Below the pieces are notes generated by a model, which saw only the letters and a list, made by a program, of their open reading frames with translations, did no database searches and was not told the origin of the DNA. DNA of 48,231 nt from Brasilonema sp. CT11 (GTDB lineage Bacteria; Cyanobacteriota; Cyanobacteriia; Cyanobacteriales; Nostocaceae): the NCBI RefSeq assembly GCF_017982655.1, contig NZ_JABXYX010000039.1:1-48231 (forward strand), given 5' to 3'. Made by a program: the position numbers and the translations under genes. This document shows, piece by piece, positions 7,250-17,138 of this stretch (the first letter of the stretch is position 1; each line of letters starts with the position of its first letter).

Positions 7250-9073
7250 CTAGAGTTTAGACTAAAAGTCAGAGAGCAGAAGCAAATCAATTCAAATGTA
7301 CTAAAAGACGGCACTTAGGTACAAGTATAAAAAATGTAGTCGAGTCGGCATCTGGTGCAGGCAGTCACCAACGCTCGCTTTTGCAGCAAAAACTAACCTG
7401 ATATAGGCGTTCGCCACCGAAAAAGTTCACATGTACTAAAAAGACCGGATAACGCTTGTTGTTCCTGCTGAGGTTATTCCTGATTCTGTTGGTGAAGGGG
7501 GCGTAGGAGAAAGATTTTTCGTGTTGCCGAGTAGAGCCGCTCTGGGGCTTTAGCCCACTCTTATTTAAACTGACGCACAGAAGTAGTGGTAGAAAATTTC
7601 AAGAAAAGGAGCCTGGATTGAAGACAGACTCCAATAACGGAAGATGAGAGAAGCGCTAACAACTCTCACTACCGTTATGCAACCAATCGCACGACTCAAA
7701 GGGTTACGCCCGTGCTGTGTATGAAAATTTGTGTCGAGCTCATGATGCAACGTTTGAACTAACTGATGCAGTGATGCTGACACGCAAAGCTTATTGCTTA
7801 GCAGATTTGTCGCTGTCTCCAGTATTTCGCCGCAAATGGTCAAGTATTTATGAAGCATTACAAGATACAAGACCTCAACGCCAAAAGTTGATGAAACTGT
7901 ACATTGAACAAATACCATCTCAGGGACGAATCGTGCTAGCAGGAGATCATACAGCTTGGTCGAGACCAGATGCAGTAACGCTTCAAGACCGAACAATTGA
8001 ACACCAGAATACAGAAATTGCTGGAAACAAACCAATTGTGCCAGGAGAAGGTTATAGCACTATTGCTTGGATACCAGAAGACTTTGGTAGTTGGGCATTG
8101 CCACTTCGGCACGAGCGAATCACGAGTTGGGAAAGTCCCATTAGTAAAGCTGTGTGGCAGCTCAAGCAGGTATGTAAATACTTACCTACAAGACCAATTT
8201 CTTTATGGGATAGCGAGTACGGATGTACCCCATTTATCCTCAAAACAGCAGATATTAAAGCCGACAAATTAGTACGTTTGCGCTCCAATCTCTGCTTGTG
8301 GACTTCACCGCCAGAATATTTTGGACGTGGAAGACCCCGCCTTCATGGTAACAAATTTAAGCTTAATGACTCCCAAACTTGGATTGAACCAGTTCAAACA
8401 GCTAACATTAACGACCCGAAATTAGGTTTACTTAGAATTCAACTATGGCACGATTTACACTTTAGAGGAGCTGCTTTGCACCCAATGTCGGTAGTTTTAG
8501 TTGAGCGTCTCAATGAAGATGGTTCGCTACGGGTGATGAAACCTATGTGGTTGGCATGGGTGGGAGATGTGATGCCAAGTTTAGAACAAGTATGTACGCT
8601 CTACTTACGACGTTTTGCTGTTGACCATTGGTATAGATTCCTCAAGCAACGCTTACACTGGACTGTGCCTAAATTTGCTACACCCAAACAATGTGAGCGG
8701 TGGAGCGATCTGATGCCAATGATTACTTGGGAACTTTGGTTAGCTCGTGATATTGTTTTGGATAACCCTCTTCCTTGGCAAAAATCCATTGACAAATTAA
8801 CGCCTGGAAGAGTAGCCCAGTCTATGGGAGGAATTTTAGCGGTGATTGAGACACCAGCCCATCCTCCAAAATCCCGTGGAAAATCTCCTGGGTGGAAAAC
8901 AGGACAGCCACGCCAAGGTAGAATTCGCTATCCTATTGTCAAAAAACGTACTTCTAGACCTCGGAAGCCAACTGCCAAATCTGCTTAGCTTAGCAATTTT
9001 CTCAATTTCTAGTATGAACTATCTTTAACTCAGCATCGCTGGGTTATTTTCCATGTCATAGTCTAAACTCCAG
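7250..9073 (+). mobile_element. Insertion sequence, full-length copy (left boundary of composite unit)
   Basis: The termini are CTAGAGTTTAGACTA at 7250-7264 and, as reverse complement, CTGGAGTTTAGACTA at 9059-9073: a 15-bp inverted repeat with one mismatch. The element is 1824 bp. It has an unusually long 5' leader (7265 to about 7640) with repeats of ATGTACTAAAA (about 7299 and 7433) and a hairpin-rich stretch GGGCTTTAGCCC near 7540. One DDE transposase gene follows. The second copy (25753-26480) shares both ends but lacks nearly all of that gene. Family is uncertain; IS4/IS701-like. Confidence 0.88.
7717..8988 (+). CDS. DDE transposase of the composite-unit IS (possibly frameshifted near its start)
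   Basis: The 423-residue protein has candidate catalytic acids in LAGDHTAW (about residue 74), LWDSEYG (about 166) and the terminal block YLRRFAVDHWYRFLKQ (about 298), which resembles the Y-R-E-K signature of IS4-like transposases with Asp in place of Glu. A basic tail ends KKRTSRPRKPTAKSA. The only usable start in this frame is a GTG at 7717. A sensible N-terminus (MREALTTLTTVMQPIARLKGL) begins at ATG 7644 in another frame and would join this one near 7700-7712. The deleted IS copy carries the same bases there, so this is either an old frameshift, a programmed shift, or a real GTG start. Within the IS it is the only gene. Confidence 0.85.
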   Translation: MYENLCRAHDATFELTDAVMLTRKAYCLADLSLSPVFRRKWSSIYEALQDTRPQRQKLMKLYIEQIPSQGRIVLAGDHTAWSRPDAVTLQDRTIEHQNTEIAGNKPIVPGEGYSTIAWIPEDFGSWALPLRHERITSWESPISKAVWQLKQVCKYLPTRPISLWDSEYGCTPFILKTADIKADKLVRLRSNLCLWTSPPEYFGRGRPRLHGNKFKLNDSQTWIEPVQTANINDPKLGLLRIQLWHDLHFRGAALHPMSVVLVERLNEDGSLRVMKPMWLAWVGDVMPSLEQVCTLYLRRFAVDHWYRFLKQRLHWTVPKFATPKQCERWSDLMPMITWELWLARDIVLDNPLPWQKSIDKLTPGRVAQSMGGILAVIETPAHPPKSRGKSPGWKTGQPRQGRIRYPIVKKRTSRPRKPTAKSA

Positions 9074-9085
9074 TTACTCACTCCT

Positions 9086-9262
9086 ATGGCGATAAGCCGG
9101 AGGCTTGACGCTCCGCGTATCGCATCTATGAAGAAGCCTGAACTAATCAAGCACTTGCAAGATGCTGGACTGTCCACTAATGGAGTCGTCAAAGATTTGA
9201 GAACCCGTCTTACTACCCACATCATGAGTCAGCGTAAAGTGACTGTTAAGACTGCATCGTAA
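9086..9262 (+). CDS. Small SAP-domain-like ORF, possibly a fragment
   Basis: The 58 codons (from ATG 9086; a second ATG lies at 9128) contain ELIKHLQDAGLSTNGVVKDLRTRL, which fits the SAP DNA-binding motif (L-x3-L-x3-G-L-x3-G-x-K-x2-L-x2-R-L). The frame is open back to the IS end at 9073, so the ORF may be the tail of a gene cut by the IS. No Shine-Dalgarno sequence is obvious. It abuts, tail to tail, a transposase fragment on the other strand. Confidence 0.45.
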   Translation: MAISRRLDAPRIASMKKPELIKHLQDAGLSTNGVVKDLRTRLTTHIMSQRKVTVKTAS

Positions 9263-9415
9263 TGGTGGCACGCCATAAGTCGTACCTGCTTCCCACATTA
9301 AGGAACGTAGCAGATTGTAGGCTAACAAATAAACGTAAATTTCTTTACGTACCATGTGAGGAGTTTTACCCCGTAATATCTCCATACCCAAAGTCGTTAC
9401 ATTATAATTAGACAT
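9263..9415 (-). pseudogene. IS4-family transposase, C-terminal fragment
   Basis: On the minus strand the frame encodes TTLGMEILRGKTPHMVRKEI and then YVYLLAYNLLRSLMWEAG. This is the characteristic C-terminal block of IS4-type (DDE_Tnp_1) transposases. Neither the catalytic core nor the terminal repeats are present. It is a remnant of an older element lying just inside the composite unit. The frame runs on past the recognisable part to 9143, without similarity I can name. Confidence 0.7.
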
Positions 9416-9503
9416 TTTTAACAGCCTCCTTGTGTTCCAACCTAGTTTGGCTGGACATAGGAGACTTTTTCTACAGGGATATTATGGTTATTTTTTTTAC
9501 TAG

Positions 9504-9617
9504 TATCTCTGGAAGCGATCGCTCTTATCGAGCGTGCCATTCTGCCAGAGTCATTTAACACAACAGTTTAAGCGCCTTACCGGAATAACGCCAAAGCAAG
9601 TTCGCCCTTCACCTTAA
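9504..9617 (+). pseudogene. AraC-family regulator, C-terminal fragment
   Basis: The frame ending at TAA 9615-9617 reads FCQSHLTQQFKRLTGITPKQ and then VRPSP. That is the second helix-turn-helix and end of AraC/XylS regulators (F-x-S-Q-S-H-F-x-x-x-F-K-R-x-x-G-x-T-P-x-x-x-R). Nothing recognisable precedes it, so the first HTH and sensor domain are lost. The other half of an AraC gene (first HTH, ending abruptly) lies at 24711-25025 in the same composite unit. Confidence 0.7.
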
Positions 9618-9620
9618 GAA

Positions 9621-9682
9621 TCTAATAAAACGCTGTAAGAATCTAATAGAAGTCAAGCTTTAGAACTCAATACATTACTTCT
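9621..9682 (+). promoter_or_regulatory. Shared upstream element, copy 1 (before the sensor kinase)
   Basis: This ~60-bp stretch (core TAAGAATCTAATAGAAG, then TTTAGAACT and ACATTACTTC) closely resembles 21821-21880 and in part 17288-17326. It lies about 145 bp before the sensor kinase start and just after the AraC remnant. The repeated position ahead of three transcription units suggests a common regulatory site, or a sequence that travelled with AraC-linked genes. The stretch 9683-9825 shows no further gene. Confidence 0.5.
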
Positions 9683-9825
9683 GTTACCACAAGATCTCAA
9701 ATCATTACTCTGCAACTGCTTCAGACCTCCTCTTCGGCAAATTTGCGCTCAGAGATTATTTTTTGGAGTTTGGTAAACGATATACTTTGTGATATGGCTG
9801 ACGACACTCATCCCAAGAGAATCCA

Positions 9826-12800
9826 ATGATTGCCTTACCTGGAGTTACCATCCACAGCAAAATCTATGAAAGTTCGGTAACTCTCGTGTATCGGGGCATA
9901 AGAGAACGGGAGAATTGTGCAGTCATCGCTAAAGTTCTGAAGCAGGATTATCTTTCTTCTCAGGAATTAACTCGTTATCGGCAGGAATATGAAATTACCC
10001 GTTCCCTCAACATCGAAGGCGTAGTTAAGGCATACAGCCAGCAGAACTATCAGCGCACGCTCTTCATCCTTCTGGAAAACTTTGGTGGAGAATCTTTAGA
10101 ACACTGGATGCGCCAGCAATCAGACTTCTGCCCCATGGCCTTACCTACTTTTCTGAGACTGGCGATCGCCATTACCGATACTCTGGGCAGAATCCATGCT
10201 GCTCATGTAATTCATAAAGATATCAACCCTGGTAACATTGTCTTTAATCCGAAGACTGGCGTTGTTAAAATCATTGATTTTGGGATTGCCACTCGCTTGG
10301 GCCGCACCAATCCCACGTTCAAAAGTCTCCATCTTCTGGAAGGAACCCCCGCCTATCTGTCGCCAGAGCAAACCGGGCGGATGAACCGGATACTCGACTA
10401 CCGCACTGATTTTTATTCACTGGGCGTAACCTTCTACGAACTGTTGACGGGACAATTGCCGTTTTCCACTATAGATCTCCTGGAGCTAGTCCACTGTCAC
10501 ATTGCCAGACCACCGATTCCCCCGCACCAATTGAACGCGACGATTCCCCAACCCGTTTCAGACCTGATTTTGAAACTGATGGCGAAAAATGCGGAGGATC
10601 GCTATCAAAGTGCCTGGGGCATCAAAGCGGATCTAGAACGCTGCGCTCAACAACTGGCAGAAATGGGTCAGATTAACGCCATGTCGTTGGGACTGCAAGA
10701 TGTTTCAGAACAGTTTTGCATTCCTCAGAAACTGTATGGACGAGAAGCCCAGACTAAAGCATTATTGGCGGCGTTTGACAGAGTGGCTAGAAAAGAGACG
10801 TTTGGCGAAATTTGTCAACTAGAGTCAGGCATAGAAAATGCTCAATTCAATGTCGAACTCATGCTCGTTGCTGGTTACGCTGGCGTTGGCAAAACAGCAT
10901 TGGTGCAAGAACTCTATAAACCCATCACAGCAAAGCACGGCTATTTCATATCGGGTAAATTTGACCAATTCAGGCGCAATATTCCCTACAGCGCCATTGT
11001 GGATGCCCTGCAAAAGTTGGTGCAGCAACTTCTGGGGGAACCGGATGAGCAAGTGCAACAGTGGCGATCGCGCCTGCTTACTGCTTTGGGCAGCAATGGA
11101 CAAATCATCATTGATGTCATCCCCGAAGTTGAGTTAATCATTGGCAAGCAGCCGCCCGTACCAGAAGTTGGAGCAACTGAAGCACAGAATCGCTTCAATC
11201 TCACTTTTCAAAGGTTTATGCGGGCGTTTTGTGCAAAAGAGCATCCCCTGGTCATCTTCTTAGACGATCTACAGTGGCTCGATTCTGCGACGCTGAAGTT
11301 AATCGAACTCATCTTGTTCGACGAGCAAATCCAATATCTGTTTTTGATCGGAGCCTACCGAGACAACGAAGTGACTCCAACGCATTCATTGGTTTTGACG
11401 CTAGAGAAACTACGGAACCAGGGAGCAATGCTTCAGGAAATCATTCTGACTCCCTTAACACTGGAATCGTTGAGTCAACTGTTAGCTGAGACATTACATC
11501 ACAATCCTGAAACGGTTCATTCCCTAGCCCAAACTGTGTCACGTAAAACCGAGGGCAACCCGTTCTTTGTCGGTGAATTTTTGAAAATGCTGTATGGCGA
11601 AAATCTGTTGACCTTTGATGCACAACAGTTGAGCTGGCAATGGAACTTGGCTGAAATTGAAGCTCAAGATATCACTGATAATGTAGTGGAGTTGCTGTTG
11701 CGTCAGTTGCAGAAATTACCGGAAGCAACACGGCAAGTTCTCTCCATCGCCGCTTGTGTTGGGTCTGAGTTTGATTTAGAAACATTGGCGATCGTTTGCG
11801 AAAAATCACCGAAAGCAATTTTTCAGGATTTACTAGCAGCAATACAAGCTGGGTTAATTCAACCCTTGTTTAACTTAGACGAAGACCTGTTAGTTCAAGC
11901 GTATAAGTTTTTGCACGATCGCGTCCAGCAAGCTGCTTATGCTTTGATTGATGAGTCACAGAAACAAGTTGTTCATCTCCAAATCGGTCGCAATTTACTC
12001 GAAAAAACTTTACCAGAGCAACTATCAGATCGGCTGTTTGCGATAGTGGATCATCTCAATCAGGGAATTGAGCTAGTCACTGCTCAACCAGAACGAACTG
12101 AAATTGCCAGATTAAATTTAATGGCAGGACAGAAAGCAAAGGCAGCAACAGCTTATGAAGCAGCTTTTAAGTATCTTACTACAGGACTGAAACTCCTCAA
12201 TCCAGAAAGTTGGCAGACTGAGTATAACCTCACCTTGGCGCTGTATTCAGAAGCAGCAGGAGCGGCATATCTTCACGGTCGCTTTGATGAGATGGAACAA
12301 TTGGTAGAAGCGGTACTTGATTGCGCCAAAACAGTGATTGACAAAGTGCAGGTTTACGATAGCAGAATTCAAGGATATTTGTCACAGGGCAATCTGAAAG
12401 AAGCACTAAAAATTGGATCGGAAGTGTTAAAGCTCCTGGGACTAGATTTAATAGAAAATCCAAGTCAGGTAGATATTCAAAGGGAATTGGAGTCAACGGC
12501 TGCACTACTCGCTGAACGAGAAATCGAAGACTTGATTAATTTACCAGAGATGACTGCACCAGAACCGGTGGCAGCAATGTCAATCCTAGCGAATATAGGG
12601 GCTGCTGCATTTATAATGTCACCAGCACTGGTGATACTGATTACTTGTAAAACGGTAAATTTATCAATCAACTACGGTAATGCTATCTGGTCATCACTGT
12701 ATTATGCTGCCTACGGGTTTGTTCTATGTGGAGTTGTTCAAGACATTGAACTCGGTTATAAGTTCGGCAAATTGGCTCTCAGTTTGGCGGAACGATTGAA

Positions 12801-15800
12801 TACCCAGAAAGGAAATGCTAAAACATTAATGTTTTCAAGTGCCCATATCATGCACTGGAAGGTGCATCTTAGGAACACAATACCAATGCTGGCTGATGCT
12901 TATCAGAATGGAGTGGAAACTGGAGACTTTGAAATAGCTGGTTATGCTGCATATAACGTATGCTATAACTTGTTTTTTGCTGGTGAGGAACTCACCCAAC
13001 TAGAACAAAAAACAGCAGCCTATAGCAAAGCGATCGACCAAATCAGACGGGAAAGCCCCTCGAATTGGCTTGCAATATTGTGGCAGACAATTCTTAATTT
13101 GCTAGATAGGTCTCTTAATCCCAGCCGCTTAGTTGGTAGGCTATGTAATGAAGAGCAGGCGTTACCACACGCTATTGCAGTTAAAGATGGAACTGCAATT
13201 CAAATGCTGTATCTGCACAAAGTTATACTGTGTTATCTATTTGAAGAATATCATCAAGCTGTACAGACTGCTATTTTAGCAAGGCAATATTTTGAAGAGG
13301 TGACAGCAATAACGGTTTTACCTGTATTCTGTTTCTACCATTCTCTGGCGCTTTTGAGCCTATCGCTTGATGCTTCGAGCGCTGAAAAAGCAGCTTGGCT
13401 GAGTTGTGTTAGTACCAACCAAGAAAAGATGCAAAAATGGGCAGAACACGCCCCAATGAATTATCTACATAAATTTCATCTAGTCGAGGCAGAGAAAGCG
13501 CGAGTCTTAGGGCAATTTCTTGAGGCTGAAGAGTTTTATGAACGAGCGATCGCAGGTGCTGCTGAAAATGAGTATATCCAGGAAGAAGCATTAGCTTATG
13601 AATTAGCGGCTAAACATTATCTGGCGCGAGGTCGGTCAAAAATTGCTCAAACTTATATGAAAGAGGCGCACTATTGCTACGATCGCTGGGGCGCAACCGC
13701 TAAAGTTAAAGACTTAGAAAACCGCTATCCACAGTTCTTTCCTCAGTCGTCTAGAGCCGCTTCCACATCAATTCCTATTACTGCTAAAACTATCTCTAAT
13801 CCCTTCCATACCGCTTTCGATTTAGTAGCAGTGATGAAAGCTTCACAGGCGATTTCTCGTGAAATTGAACTGAAGCAATTGCTGCGATCACTGATGCAAA
13901 CTTTAATTGAGAATGCTGGCGCACAAACCGGATATCTGATTTTAGAAAACTCAGGAGAATGGTCGATTGAAGCGGCTTGTGAACTCAATACCGATGAAAA
14001 TGCTTGTGCGGCTCAGGTGTTACAGTCTATTCCAATTGCCGATCAATTGCCAGAATCAATCATTCAATATGTGATTCGGACTCTGAAGTCTGTCACCTTA
14101 AATGATGCGACTCGTGAAGGTGCTTTTATTAATGAGCCATACATTCAACAGAACCAGCCTCAATCTGTTTTCTGTTTGCCGCTGCTGAATCAAGCCAAGC
14201 TGGTCGGTGTATTGTATTTAGAAAATCGGTTAGCAGCTAGAGTATTTACACCAGAGCGATCGCAGGTCTTGCAGCTATTATCGACTCAAGCAGCGATCGC
14301 CATCGAAAATGCCAACCTTTACTCAGAACTGCGGGCTAAGGAAAGCAAGATCACCCAGTTCCTTGAAGCGATTCCGGTGGGAATTGCGATCGTGGATGCG
14401 ACGGGTCGCCCTTACTATACCAACCAATGCGGCAATCAACTCACGGGCAAAGAAACTGATACTTCCATAGCACCGGAGCAGATATCAGAGGCTTATCAGC
14501 TTTATGTAGCGGGAACGGATCAAATCTATCCAGCGGAGAGCTTGCCTATTGTGCGGGCATTAAGGGGCGAACGCATTAGGACTGAAGATATAGAAATTCG
14601 TCGAGATCATGCCTCAATTCTAATTGAGGCACGGGGAACACCAGTTTTTGATCAACAGGGCAATATCACTTATGCGATCGCTACCTTTGAGGACATTACA
14701 GAGCGCAAACAAGCCGAGAAACTCCTAGCCGACTACAACTGCACTTTAGAGCAACAGGTCGCAGAACGAACTGCTGCGTTACAACAAAGTGAAGCCAAGT
14801 TCCGAACTATCTTTGAAAACTCGCAGGTCGGCATCTTCCGAACCCGCCTCTCGGATGGATTACTTCTCGATGCCAATCAACGCCATGCCAATCTGTTTGG
14901 CTTTGATTCACCAGAGGAGAGCATTGGGCTTGAACACGCCACAGACTACTATGTAAATCCCAGCGATCGCCAACAATTCCTTGAGTTGCTGAAGCGGGAT
15001 GGGGAAGTGCGAAACTTTGAAGCACAGATGCGAAAACGAGATGGGACATTGTTTTGGGTACTTTTCTCTTCTTATCTGAATGCAGCCGATGGATACATCG
15101 AAGGTGTGATTGCAGATATTAGCGATCGCAAACAAGCAGAAGTCACTCTACAAATGAGTGAAGAACGACTACGCTTAGCATTAACCGCTGCAAATCAAGG
15201 ACTCTACGATCTAAACATCGAAACTGAAGAAGTTGTGGTTAACCCAGAATACGCTTTAATGCTGGGCTACGATCCCGCAACATATCATGTGACCAAATCT
15301 AAGTGGATTGAGAGTTTGCATCCTGACGACAGAGAACCAGTGGTTGCAGCTTACAATGCTTGTATTACTGGAGAAGTCCCCAGCTATCAAGCAGAGTATC
15401 GCCAGCGTACCCAGAATGGTCAGTGGAAATGGATTCTTGCTGTCGGCAAAATTGTTAGCTGGAATGAATCCGGTGAACCCATCCGAGCGTTGGGAGTTTG
15501 TACGAATATCGACGATTGCAAACAGGCAGAAGCCGCGCTGCAAGCCTCTGAAGCAGAACTGCGGGCGCTCATTTCAGCCATTCCCGATCCATTATTTGTA
15601 TTGACTGCTGAAGGGCGATTCCTTGAAATAATCGTACTGGAACGAAATCTGCTATGGCAACCCTTTGAGGAGATGATTGGTAAAACCATGCATCAACTCG
15701 GAAGGGAACAAGCCGATGAATTTCTAGATTATATTCAGCAGGTACTGAGAACCCAACAAATCCTCACGGTCGAGTACAGTGCGTTTCTAAATGGACGAGA

Positions 15801-16518
15801 AGCCTGGTTTTCGGCTCGCATTGCCCCAATCAGTCACGACCAAGTGATTTGGCTGTCGCGAGATATTACGGCGCTGAAGCAAGCAGAAGAAGCCTCAATT
15901 TTAGAGGAGCGCAACCGCATGGCACGCGAAATTCACGATACACTCGCTCAGGCGTTTACAGGCATTCTGGCTCAGGTGGGAGCGGCAAAACAGGTGCTAA
16001 CGGATGATGTAGAAGCAGCTCAGGCACATCTAGACCTGATCAAAGAATTGGCACGAACTGGACTGACTGAAGCGCGGCGATCGGTAGTAGCGCTCCGTCC
16101 TCAGCTTTTGGAGGAGGGCAATTTACAGAGCGCTCTACATCGTCTCGTCGCTCAAATCAGGGCTGCCGCAATGGATACCACTTTATATTATGAGATTGAG
16201 GGTGCGGTGTATTCTCTACCGATTGAAGTCGAGAGTAACCTACTACGGATTGGGCAGGAAGCATTAACCAATGCGATTAGACACGCCAATGCTAACCAAA
16301 TCCAAGTGAAGCTAGGATACGATCGCGATCAGGTTTGCTTGCGCGTGAAAGACAATGGACAGGGCTTTGGAGTTGGGAGTATTCCAGCCTCTGAGGGTTT
16401 TGGCTTATTAGGCATGAGCGAACGGGCAGAGCGCATCGGCGCACAACTCACGATTAGGAGTCAACCTGGACAAGGAACAGAGATTATTGTTACCGTCGAT
16501 CGGGAGGCATCACAATGA
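9826..16518 (+). CDS. Giant hybrid Ser/Thr kinase - AAA ATPase - GAF - PAS - histidine kinase
   Basis: The 2230-residue cytosolic sensor has these parts in order. A Ser/Thr protein kinase domain (about 5-275) carries HKDINPGNIV near 129 and IIDFGIA near 149. An AAA/STAND-type ATPase (about 300-560) has Walker A GYAGVGKT near 350 and Walker B LVIFLDDLQWLD near 475. A long helical TPR-like region (about 600-1300) follows. Then come a GAF domain (about 1335-1490), four PAS domains starting near 1509, 1659, 1782 and 1911, and a HisKA_3 dimerisation domain with MAREIHDTLAQ (phospho-acceptor H2037). A HATPase domain follows (N-box near 2144). No membrane segment is seen. The domain set is that of cyanobacterial HstK/PknB-like sensors. 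The HisKA_3 type fits the coupled NarL/LuxR-type regulator that overlaps its stop. The input signal cannot be told from sequence. HIP1 sites inside indicate long residence in cyanobacteria. Confidence 0.93.
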   Translation: MIALPGVTIHSKIYESSVTLVYRGIRERENCAVIAKVLKQDYLSSQELTRYRQEYEITRSLNIEGVVKAYSQQNYQRTLFILLENFGGESLEHWMRQQSDFCPMALPTFLRLAIAITDTLGRIHAAHVIHKDINPGNIVFNPKTGVVKIIDFGIATRLGRTNPTFKSLHLLEGTPAYLSPEQTGRMNRILDYRTDFYSLGVTFYELLTGQLPFSTIDLLELVHCHIARPPIPPHQLNATIPQPVSDLILKLMAKNAEDRYQSAWGIKADLERCAQQLAEMGQINAMSLGLQDVSEQFCIPQKLYGREAQTKALLAAFDRVARKETFGEICQLESGIENAQFNVELMLVAGYAGVGKTALVQELYKPITAKHGYFISGKFDQFRRNIPYSAIVDALQKLVQQLLGEPDEQVQQWRSRLLTALGSNGQIIIDVIPEVELIIGKQPPVPEVGATEAQNRFNLTFQRFMRAFCAKEHPLVIFLDDLQWLDSATLKLIELILFDEQIQYLFLIGAYRDNEVTPTHSLVLTLEKLRNQGAMLQEIILTPLTLESLSQLLAETLHHNPETVHSLAQTVSRKTEGNPFFVGEFLKMLYGENLLTFDAQQLSWQWNLAEIEAQDITDNVVELLLRQLQKLPEATRQVLSIAACVGSEFDLETLAIVCEKSPKAIFQDLLAAIQAGLIQPLFNLDEDLLVQAYKFLHDRVQQAAYALIDESQKQVVHLQIGRNLLEKTLPEQLSDRLFAIVDHLNQGIELVTAQPERTEIARLNLMAGQKAKAATAYEAAFKYLTTGLKLLNPESWQTEYNLTLALYSEAAGAAYLHGRFDEMEQLVEAVLDCAKTVIDKVQVYDSRIQGYLSQGNLKEALKIGSEVLKLLGLDLIENPSQVDIQRELESTAALLAEREIEDLINLPEMTAPEPVAAMSILANIGAAAFIMSPALVILITCKTVNLSINYGNAIWSSLYYAAYGFVLCGVVQDIELGYKFGKLALSLAERLNTQKGNAKTLMFSSAHIMHWKVHLRNTIPMLADAYQNGVETGDFEIAGYAAYNVCYNLFFAGEELTQLEQKTAAYSKAIDQIRRESPSNWLAILWQTILNLLDRSLNPSRLVGRLCNEEQALPHAIAVKDGTAIQMLYLHKVILCYLFEEYHQAVQTAILARQYFEEVTAITVLPVFCFYHSLALLSLSLDASSAEKAAWLSCVSTNQEKMQKWAEHAPMNYLHKFHLVEAEKARVLGQFLEAEEFYERAIAGAAENEYIQEEALAYELAAKHYLARGRSKIAQTYMKEAHYCYDRWGATAKVKDLENRYPQFFPQSSRAASTSIPITAKTISNPFHTAFDLVAVMKASQAISREIELKQLLRSLMQTLIENAGAQTGYLILENSGEWSIEAACELNTDENACAAQVLQSIPIADQLPESIIQYVIRTLKSVTLNDATREGAFINEPYIQQNQPQSVFCLPLLNQAKLVGVLYLENRLAARVFTPERSQVLQLLSTQAAIAIENANLYSELRAKESKITQFLEAIPVGIAIVDATGRPYYTNQCGNQLTGKETDTSIAPEQISEAYQLYVAGTDQIYPAESLPIVRALRGERIRTEDIEIRRDHASILIEARGTPVFDQQGNITYAIATFEDITERKQAEKLLADYNCTLEQQVAERTAALQQSEAKFRTIFENSQVGIFRTRLSDGLLLDANQRHANLFGFDSPEESIGLEHATDYYVNPSDRQQFLELLKRDGEVRNFEAQMRKRDGTLFWVLFSSYLNAADGYIEGVIADISDRKQAEVTLQMSEERLRLALTAANQGLYDLNIETEEVVVNPEYALMLGYDPATYHVTKSKWIESLHPDDREPVVAAYNACITGEVPSYQAEYRQRTQNGQWKWILAVGKIVSWNESGEPIRALGVCTNIDDCKQAEAALQASEAELRALISAIPDPLFVLTAEGRFLEIIVLERNLLWQPFEEMIGKTMHQLGREQADEFLDYIQQVLRTQQILTVEYSAFLNGREAWFSARIAPISHDQVIWLSRDITALKQAEEASILEERNRMAREIHDTLAQAFTGILAQVGAAKQVLTDDVEAAQAHLDLIKELARTGLTEARRSVVALRPQLLEEGNLQSALHRLVAQIRAAAMDTTLYYEIEGAVYSLPIEVESNLLRIGQEALTNAIRHANANQIQVKLGYDRDQVCLRVKDNGQGFGVGSIPASEGFGLLGMSERAERIGAQLTIRSQPGQGTEIIVTVDREASQ

Positions 16519-17138
16519 GCCAAGCCATTCGGGTTCTGATTGCAGACGATCATGCCATTTTTCGGCAAGGATTAGCCACGATTATTAACCGTGACCCAGA
16601 TATGCAGGTGATTGCCCAAGCCGAAAATGGGGAACAAGCGATCGCCGCCTTTCGGGAACACCAACCAGATGTAACGCTAATGGATCTGCGAATGCCTGAA
16701 GTGGAAGGAGTTGCCGCCATTGGTGCAATTTGTGCGATCGTTAAATCTGCTCGGATTATTGTACTGACCACGTATGATAGTGACGAAGATATTTATCGGG
16801 GATTGCAGGCAGGAGCCAAAGGATATCTGTTGAAAGAAACTGAACCTGACGAGCTTCTGAATGCGATTCGTACCGTTTATCGGGGTCAGCAGTATATTCC
16901 GCCTGATGTGGGAGCAAAGTTAGCACAGCGACTTAGCAATCCAGAACTGAGTGAAAGAGAATTAGAAGTACTCCGCTCACTGGCGCAGGGGATGAGTAAT
17001 GCCGATATTGCGACTGCTTTGAGTATCGGTGAAGGCACGGTTAAATCTCATGTTAATCGGATTTTAAATAAGTTAGATGTCAGCGATCGCACCCAAGCTG
17101 TGATTGTTGCCGTTAAGCGCGGCATTGTCAGTTTGTAG
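16515..17138 (+). CDS. NarL/LuxR-family response regulator
   Basis: The 207-residue two-component output protein has a receiver domain at 5-120 with D57 in LMDLRMP and the usual acidic pair (IADDH). A GerE/LuxR helix-turn-helix at about 143-205 (LSERELEVLRSLAQGMSNADIATALSIGEGTVKSHV) follows. The ATG overlaps the kinase stop (ATGA), so the two are translationally coupled and are very likely cognate. It probably binds promoters nearby. Its last ~70 codons and downstream flank are duplicated, in decayed form, at 18381-18736. Confidence 0.95.
   Translation: MSQAIRVLIADDHAIFRQGLATIINRDPDMQVIAQAENGEQAIAAFREHQPDVTLMDLRMPEVEGVAAIGAICAIVKSARIIVLTTYDSDEDIYRGLQAGAKGYLLKETEPDELLNAIRTVYRGQQYIPPDVGAKLAQRLSNPELSERELEVLRSLAQGMSNADIATALSIGEGTVKSHVNRILNKLDVSDRTQAVIVAVKRGIVSL

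Noticed and set aside
1-7250. CRISPR array, tracrRNA or cas12k near tniQ
   Set aside because: I looked for spaced direct repeats and a ~640-residue effector and found none. The 21-bp tandem repeats at 3757 have no spacers and are coding.
7565-8035. 156-codon minus-strand ORF in the IS, and its twin at 25848-26030
   Set aside because: Antisense shadow of the transposase gene and leader. The repeat at 25848-26030 only reflects the second IS copy.
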